This document shows positions 6,040 to 10,688 of a DNA stretch of 10,688 nt, piece by piece. The DNA lies in assembly GCA_900772095.1 (NCBI GenBank), contig CAAGQJ010000053.1, forward strand, positions 1-10,688. The letters run 5' to 3'. The stretch comes from Bacilli bacterium (GTDB taxonomy: Bacteria; Bacillota_I; Bacilli_A; RF39; UBA660). The position numbers and the translations under genes are program-made. The notes beneath the pieces were generated by a model. The model was not told the origin of the DNA. It saw only the letters and a list, made by a program, of their open reading frames with translations, and did no database searches. Numbering within the stretch: position 1 is the stretch's first letter; each line of letters starts with the position of its first letter.

Positions 6040-6825
6040 ATGAATATTACTAAAAATGGTAGGAAAGTCATTAAATTGTATGATTTCCAGAATGCCGAGA
6101 GTAAAGATTGGGAAATAAATACTTTATCCGTAGAACAGAAATGTGCTCTGCTAAATGCTGCTGCATCTCTCTACACCATAGATAATATGCCCAATAACAG
6201 ACAAGAAGCTAAGCAAGTTCTTATTGATTTCATGCATTTGCTTGGACTTAAGAATGAGCATCTAACCTACTGTTTATATCATCAATCTTGGTTAGGTAGA
6301 AAAAAGTACATAGATGTTATAAAGACTATTCAGAAAGATGGTCCATTTATTCAATTCATCTGCACTTGTAAAGAACTCATAGCTTTAGGAGAAAATAATA
6401 TGTTCATTAACTATACCTTCACAAGAATCTTAAAGGATGTTGACTTTTCTCAAGAAGATATTTATGATATAGTCAAAGGAAAGTACAACTATAGATTTGA
6501 TAGTGTTATTCAGGAGGAGCCTGCCGAAGAAACTAACTCATCCATTCTTCAAAGTTGGTCTCTCTTAGAATTTGCCAAGAACTATGTAAAAATGCAAATT
6601 GGAGACTTTGTAAACAGAAACACTGGAGAAGAGTTTAAATCTTGTATGTTCCTTAAAAAGGACGGTACTTATGATTATGTTGGATTTCATTCTCAACTAG
6701 GTGAGCTTACTCCTGCTGAAATATCTGAAAGAAAAAAGGAACTTAAAGTAGGTCTTACAGAGTCTGGTAAGTATGTGCTTTATGATCATATAGATGATTG
6801 GGAAGATGTTGATTTAGGCTTATAA
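6040..6825 (+). CDS. Hypothetical protein (261 aa), partner of the lipoprotein
   Basis: I do not recognise this protein. Residues 25-150 are predicted mostly helical (EQKCALLNAAASLY, EAKQVLIDFMHLLG, FIQFICTCKELIALG) and contain several cysteines (35, 78, 108, 110). Residues 158-168 form an acidic, serine-rich linker. A second domain (about 170-250) reads SLLEFAKNYVKMQIGDF, then a short beta region (SCMFLKKDGTYDYVGF), then LTPAEISERKKELKVGL and ESGKYVLYDH. This second part looks like a small alpha/beta module found in Bacteroidota hypothetical proteins, but I cannot name it. There is no signal peptide or membrane segment, so it is probably cytoplasmic. It starts four bases after the lipoprotein stop codon, so the two are one transcript, ended by the terminator at 6834-6873. 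A shared accessory function is likely but unknown. Confidence 0.75.
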   Translation: MNITKNGRKVIKLYDFQNAESKDWEINTLSVEQKCALLNAAASLYTIDNMPNNRQEAKQVLIDFMHLLGLKNEHLTYCLYHQSWLGRKKYIDVIKTIQKDGPFIQFICTCKELIALGENNMFINYTFTRILKDVDFSQEDIYDIVKGKYNYRFDSVIQEEPAEETNSSILQSWSLLEFAKNYVKMQIGDFVNRNTGEEFKSCMFLKKDGTYDYVGFHSQLGELTPAEISERKKELKVGLTESGKYVLYDHIDDWEDVDLGL

Positions 6826-6833
6826 TTTACAAA

Positions 6834-6873
6834 ATAAGAAGAGAGTGTAATTAGAACTAAACTCTCTTCTTAT
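6834..6873. terminator. Bidirectional intrinsic terminator between converging genes
   Basis: ATAAGAAGAGAGT (6834-6846) pairs perfectly over 13 bp with ACTCTCTTCTTAT (6861-6873) around a 14-base loop. The loop can itself form a 3-bp extension (6851-6853 with 6858-6860). The plus-strand transcript of the accessory cassette and the minus-strand transcript of the 470-residue gene both end here, 8 bases after one stop codon and 6 after the other. A T-rich run follows on each side (TTTTGTAAATT on the minus strand; ACTTAATTATT on the plus). Stem strength and location make this the best-supported regulatory site in the window. Confidence 0.85.
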
Positions 6874-6879
6874 ACTTAA

Positions 6880-8292
6880 TTATTCTGGAATATCATTATC
6901 TCCACTAGAACCAGTATTTACGGAACTTTCAGAATTAGTAGCAGCCCTCTTAGACTCACGTGGAATAGCAATATAAACATCTTCTGTTGTAGAGTCATCC
7001 CATATAGTACCAGAGCCATCAATCTTTGAAGTACCAGCAGGAACTACATAGATTTCATAGTCTGAGAGATTACCATTTCCAATAGCACTTCTAAGATGCT
7101 CATTAGTAATGTTTCCATTAGCATCAACCAACTGACTATACTCTTGTGAAGATAAAGCCCTAGCTCCACTTAAATCTTCCAAAGGAGCACCTATACTAGT
7201 TTCATCATTAGTATCTTTATACTTTATACCAGTTTTAGCACCAATCATTGTTACCTTCTTATTTCTTACATCATAGGCTGTACCACTACCTGATTTCTTT
7301 CCTGATGCATTAGCTTTAGCTTGTGCAATAGCAGATGCTTTCTGTAATGAAGGATCCTTTGTTAGATCATAAGAAATAGTACCTGTCTTTTCATTATAAG
7401 TAAGACCTTGTGAAGCAAGACTGATATTCTGTCCTCTTCTTGTAAGTTCCATCTGTTGTCTAGCTCTAGCATCAGCAACTTTTTCAGCTTGTGTAAGCAC
7501 TCCAAGGTCTCTCTGAGGATTATGATTCTCTTGATAGATAGCACCATCAATCATACCATTGATAACACTTTGTCTAGCCCTTTGAAGATTATGTCCTGTA
7601 AGATTCTGATTTACACCTCTTTCTTCAAGAATAGCATCTGCTGCCATCTGTAACTCTGGAATTGTAGACATATCTTTGTAGAACTTCTGAATGGTATCTC
7701 TACTATACCCCATCTTCTGAACATAGTCTCTATAATAACCATTCAATGTACTACCAGCATCACCTGCAGAGAATACCCTAGAAGAAGCAGCTTTACCTGC
7801 TGCTGCTCCCCTAGTATAAAGTTCATTACCACTGATATTATAGAGATTAGGGGTCTCGTCATCCAAGAAAGAGTCAATATTAAGATTGTCTATGGCATAA
7901 AGCATAGAGGAATCCTGAGCACTTAAACTTCTTCTCAGTTTCTTCTCTTCTCTCATAGCTTCATCTGCCTGGAGTAATCTACCTATCTCTCCTTGGTATC
8001 TTCTTCTCATAGAAGTCAATGCTCTCCTATTAGACATAGACAAACCATTATGTGCTAAGTCTTCTGCCTGTTTAGCTAAGTCATTAGCATAGCCTTCATA
8101 TAGTTTCCTAGCCTTACTTCCTTCTGGTAAGGTTTCACTAAGATATTTAAACTTATCTGATTTATCTGATAAATCGTTGTATTGTTCTTCACTCTTTTCA
8201 TAAGCATCCTTATATGCAGAAAATGGTACTAACATCTCCTGCATAGAGAAGGGTTGAAAAGAATTATCTACAACAAATGCATAATTAGCCAT
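6880..8292 (-). CDS. Putative crAss-like phage virion protein (470 aa, helical)
   Basis: The N-terminus MANYAFVVDNSFQPFSMQEMLVP, with the PFSMQEML core at 14-21, followed by long helices (23-125) rich in D, K, E and R, is a style I associate with a structural protein conserved in crAss-like and related Bacteroidales phages. Residues 126-290 stay mostly helical (GYYRDYVQKMGYSRDTIQKF at 185-204; ARARQQMELTRRG at 275-287). Residues 291-470 become Gly/Ser/Ala-rich with likely strands (NKKVTMIGAKTGIKY) and a disordered acidic tail. No signal peptide or membrane segment is seen. It lies 13 bases downstream of the large Q/E-rich gene and just before a strong terminator, so the two are the end of one operon. 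A role as an internal or tail-associated virion protein is plausible. I cannot assign it to a specific crAss ring, muzzle or cargo component. Confidence 0.7.
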   Translation of the reverse strand: MANYAFVVDNSFQPFSMQEMLVPFSAYKDAYEKSEEQYNDLSDKSDKFKYLSETLPEGSKARKLYEGYANDLAKQAEDLAHNGLSMSNRRALTSMRRRYQGEIGRLLQADEAMREEKKLRRSLSAQDSSMLYAIDNLNIDSFLDDETPNLYNISGNELYTRGAAAGKAASSRVFSAGDAGSTLNGYYRDYVQKMGYSRDTIQKFYKDMSTIPELQMAADAILEERGVNQNLTGHNLQRARQSVINGMIDGAIYQENHNPQRDLGVLTQAEKVADARARQQMELTRRGQNISLASQGLTYNEKTGTISYDLTKDPSLQKASAIAQAKANASGKKSGSGTAYDVRNKKVTMIGAKTGIKYKDTNDETSIGAPLEDLSGARALSSQEYSQLVDANGNITNEHLRSAIGNGNLSDYEIYVVPAGTSKIDGSGTIWDDSTTEDVYIAIPRESKRAATNSESSVNTGSSGDNDIPE

Positions 8293-8305
8293 ATACTTCT
8301 ACTCT

Positions 8306-10688
8306 TTAAAATGTTAAACCTCTTTTTCTTTTAATCTTACCACCACAGGATTTCTTTGTAGTAACTACTCTCTTACCAGTATTACTCTTAGGAGTCATTA
8401 CACCAAAGATACCATCAGCAGCCATATCAGCAATCATATTATGCTGTGCATTCTCACGTCCTAAATCACTGATACCTTTGAAAAGGCCAGAGACATTACC
8501 ATAGATACCTTGATTCCAAGCAGCATCAGCAGCCATTCTCTGTCTTGCAGCATCCATCTGCATCTGTGCTCTAAACTGTCTTTGCCTGTTGGCAATCTCA
8601 GCATTAGTTGCAGAAGTCTTTGTAAAGGCATCTGCATTATATATATCAGTACCTCTATTAAACTCAGCTACCTTCTGCCTCTTAGCATCATTGTATTCAA
8701 GAGCCTTTCTATACAAGTCACCATCTGCTATCTGACTGTTATAGCCATTAGCAAGAAGTCCAGCTATCTTAGTTCCTATAGGAGAAGCATTGTTGAGAAT
8801 AGCTCTATCTGTTGCTCTGCTATTAGCATCCATTCTATTCTGCTCATACCATATATCCATAGGGTTATAGGTAAGATAGTTACCAATAGGTTTATAACTA
8901 GCTAAGGCTGGACTACCACTAGCAGCTTCTACAGCTGCATCCATCCTAGAATAATCAGGTTTACCAATACCCATAGCCTGCATACCTAAACCTACTAAAG
9001 GTCCAAATAATCCTGCATATCTTAACTTCTCATTCTTATGCTTAGGTGTTATCTCTTCTCGGTTATCCTCATTATTATCAGTACCATCAGTACTAACAAC
9101 AGGTCTCTTATAGTAGTTATATGTATAGTTACTCTTGTCATCTTGCCAACTATAATTGCCGGCACTAGTCCAATCCTTAGGCACATTTCCATATATCTCC
9201 TCTATACTTTCATCATCATTTACTACTTTATTGACCACCTGATTGCTTCTATCTGTTAATGTTGGAGTTAAATGAAATCTACCTGCTTTACCATCATATC
9301 TAAGTTTCTTGAATATATCTCCTGCATTATCTGCAAGTGAAGTATAACCATCAGAATCACTAAAGAGAGCAACAGGAGTACCATCAGGGTTTATAGAAGT
9401 ACCATTAGCTGTATCTGCAAGAGTCAACAGAGCATTATAATCATCTTCTGATAATTTCTTATTAGGATCTTCCCATTCTATATTCTTGTAGGAGTAATCA
9501 TCAGAATTGGACTTATACTTAATGCCTTTTGCCCTACCAATTACACCAAGCATATAGTCTGTATATGCTTTATAATTTGGATCTGTTTCTAATTCCTTGA
9601 TGTTCTTGTGCTTCCCATAATTAAAGTTCTTATCAATCGCATAGTTACCATTGGTGTTACCAGGCACATTACTAGCCTTATAATCATCAAGAACCTTACT
9701 AAAACCACTCAAATCATATCTCTTATTGACACTTGGAATATAATTACCAAAGTCATATCCATTAGTGATAGCATCAGCTATAGCAGGATTAACACCATTC
9801 AAAACATCTATAAACTGCTTATTCTTCAAGATATTCTCCCAATCAGTAATCTTATCTACTTTTTTATCTGCTGCCCATTTATCAAAGTCACTATCTGTAT
9901 ACAAGCCAAGAGCATTATATATCTTTTTCTTCATATCTCCACCTTTATCATACTTATTTATCTTACCACCACAAGCATTCACCTGAGGCTCTTCTGCTAT
10001 TGGTTGTTCTACAGGTTGCTGCATTATCTGTTCATTTGCACTCTGTTGTTCTGCTTGCTGAGGAATTTCCTCGGTAGGCTGTTCCATCTGTTGCTGTTGT
10101 TCCTGCTGCTCTTCCATAGCTACCTGTTGCATAATAGCTCTCTGTTGTTCTGGAGGGAGAGAAGCAAATACTTTCTGTGCTTCCTCAGTCTGCATTTCAG
10201 ACTTCTGTCTTTCCTGCTCATCTGCAAGGTCATGCATTTGTTTCTCTAAACCAGCTTGACTAATAGCATCATTAGGTCTTTCAGCACTTTCCTTCTCTAA
10301 CTTTTTGGATAAGTCAGCATAACTAATATCAGCATTCTTACCTACATGGAATCTTTTCTTTGTCTGAGCATCAGCTTTGATTCTCTTAGAGAAAACATAA
10401 TCATCAAATATGGTCTCTCCCTCTTCTACAAGATTAGGTTTTCCTTGAGAATCTGTTCCTAGCTGCACACCATCATAAGGTGAAGATTCATGGCTACCAC
10501 CTGCATCTATATGCAATAAACCATTACTGAAGTCAGAACCATTAGTTTGCATATCTCCACCTAAAGCAAATTTAGTAGCATTCCTAGCAAAGTTTGCCCT
10601 TTTAACTACCTCTGGAGAATACTTATCTTTATTAGCTAATACATGGGAAGCAAATTCTTGTACTCCCATACCATGCTCTTTAGCTTCC
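8306..10688 (-). CDS. Large Q/E-rich virion-type protein, 5' end beyond window
   Basis: At least 793 residues. The first in-frame ATG inside the window is at 10669, but the frame stays open upstream (E-A-K-E-H-G before that Met), so the true start probably lies outside. Numbering here is from that Met. Residues 1-35 (GVQEFASHVLANKDKYSPEVVKRANFARNA) form a helical head. Residues 80-96 hold the block LVEEGETIFDDYVFSKR, which I associate with crAss-like phage structural proteins. Residues 115-230 run into a Q/E/P-rich linker. A CGGKINKYDKGGDMKKK motif at 233-249 is followed by a mixed domain to about 545. A hydrophobic glycine-rich stretch (AGLFGPLVGLGMQAMGIG, 552-569) could be membrane-active. 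Residues 600-750 are helical, and the C-terminus is CGGKIKRKRGLTF. This layout would suit an ejected internal (cargo-type) virion protein, but the role is inferred. Confidence 0.75.
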   Translation of the reverse strand, partial: EAKEHGMGVQEFASHVLANKDKYSPEVVKRANFARNATKFALGGDMQTNGSDFSNGLLHIDAGGSHESSPYDGVQLGTDSQGKPNLVEEGETIFDDYVFSKRIKADAQTKKRFHVGKNADISYADLSKKLEKESAERPNDAISQAGLEKQMHDLADEQERQKSEMQTEEAQKVFASLPPEQQRAIMQQVAMEEQQEQQQQMEQPTEEIPQQAEQQSANEQIMQQPVEQPIAEEPQVNACGGKINKYDKGGDMKKKIYNALGLYTDSDFDKWAADKKVDKITDWENILKNKQFIDVLNGVNPAIADAITNGYDFGNYIPSVNKRYDLSGFSKVLDDYKASNVPGNTNGNYAIDKNFNYGKHKNIKELETDPNYKAYTDYMLGVIGRAKGIKYKSNSDDYSYKNIEWEDPNKKLSEDDYNALLTLADTANGTSINPDGTPVALFSDSDGYTSLADNAGDIFKKLRYDGKAGRFHLTPTLTDRSNQVVNKVVNDDESIEEIYGNVPKDWTSAGNYSWQDDKSNYTYNYYKRPVVSTDGTDNNEDNREEITPKHKNEKLRYAGLFGPLVGLGMQAMGIGKPDYSRMDAAVEAASGSPALASYKPIGNYLTYNPMDIWYEQNRMDANSRATDRAILNNASPIGTKIAGLLANGYNSQIADGDLYRKALEYNDAKRQKVAEFNRGTDIYNADAFTKTSATNAEIANRQRQFRAQMQMDAARQRMAADAAWNQGIYGNVSGLFKGISDLGRENAQHNMIADMAADGIFGVMTPKSNTGKRVVTTKKSCGGKIKRKRGLTF
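9983..10147 (-). repeat. Low-complexity Q/E/P-rich linker
   Basis: Residues 175-229 of the large virion-type protein (numbered from the Met at 10669) are dominated by Gln and Glu with scattered Pro and Met, encoded by repeated CAG/CAA/GAA codons. The segment is predicted disordered. It separates a helical N-terminal region from the CGGK/KGGD motif and the following domain. Imperfect CAA/CAG runs could vary in length between related phages. Confidence 0.6.

Noticed and set aside
9608..10249. 213-aa plus-strand open frame opposite the large virion-type gene
   Set aside because: Its translation is an Ile/Leu/Ser-rich string with a poly-Leu tail, produced by reading the Q/E-rich codons backwards. 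It has no plausible start context and is fully antisense to a well-supported gene.

Overview
The window looks like the structural and tail-fibre region of a tailed phage infecting Bacteroidales (Bacteroides or Prevotella-like hosts). It is most probably a crAss-like phage (Crassvirales). The reasons are: low GC overall (roughly a third, with richer islands), tightly packed co-oriented genes with few Shine-Dalgarno sites, a TANNTTTG-type Bacteroidota promoter element, tail-fibre modules of the kind recurring in Bacteroides phages, and two virion-type proteins whose sequence style (PFSMQEML near an N-terminus; GG-K/D motifs with a VEEGETIFDDYVFS block) I associate with crAss-like phages. No terminase, portal, capsid or polymerase gene is present, so the assignment rests on recall of family style.

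Layout, right to left on the minus strand. First come a large Q/E-rich virion-type protein that runs off the right edge (8306 to beyond 10688) and, 13 bases downstream, a 470-residue helical protein (6880-8292). Both read toward a 13-bp perfect-stem bidirectional terminator at 6834-6873. On the other side of the terminator is a two-gene plus-strand cassette (5571-6825): a small lipoprotein with a surface-export-like signal, and an unrecognised 261-residue protein. A 198-base divergent control region (5373-5570) separates this cassette from a second minus-strand operon of four genes. These are a decad-repeat tail fibre (4242-5372), a 1020-residue tail fibre carrying an atypical CotH-family kinase domain (1159-4221), a leucine-rich-repeat tail-tip protein (282-1154) and a 65-residue protein (41-238). 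That operon ends in what looks like half of a second terminator hairpin cut by the left edge.

Likely workings (inference). The minus-strand genes build the particle and its host-recognition fibres. The plus-strand cassette looks like a moron, a separately transcribed accessory pair wedged between two structural operons, and may change the surface of the infected cell. The most unusual item is the fusion of a conserved phage fibre stem and repeat shaft to a CotH kinase fold that keeps its recognisable acidic and glycine/serine motifs. That would place a protein-kinase-like domain on, or with, the virion.

GC is mosaic. The 5' third of the CotH fibre gene, the 3' ends of the decad-repeat and LRR genes and the 65-residue gene are about 42-55% GC in hand-sampled lines. 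The intervening cores fall to about 20-38%, as expected for shuffled tail-fibre modules.
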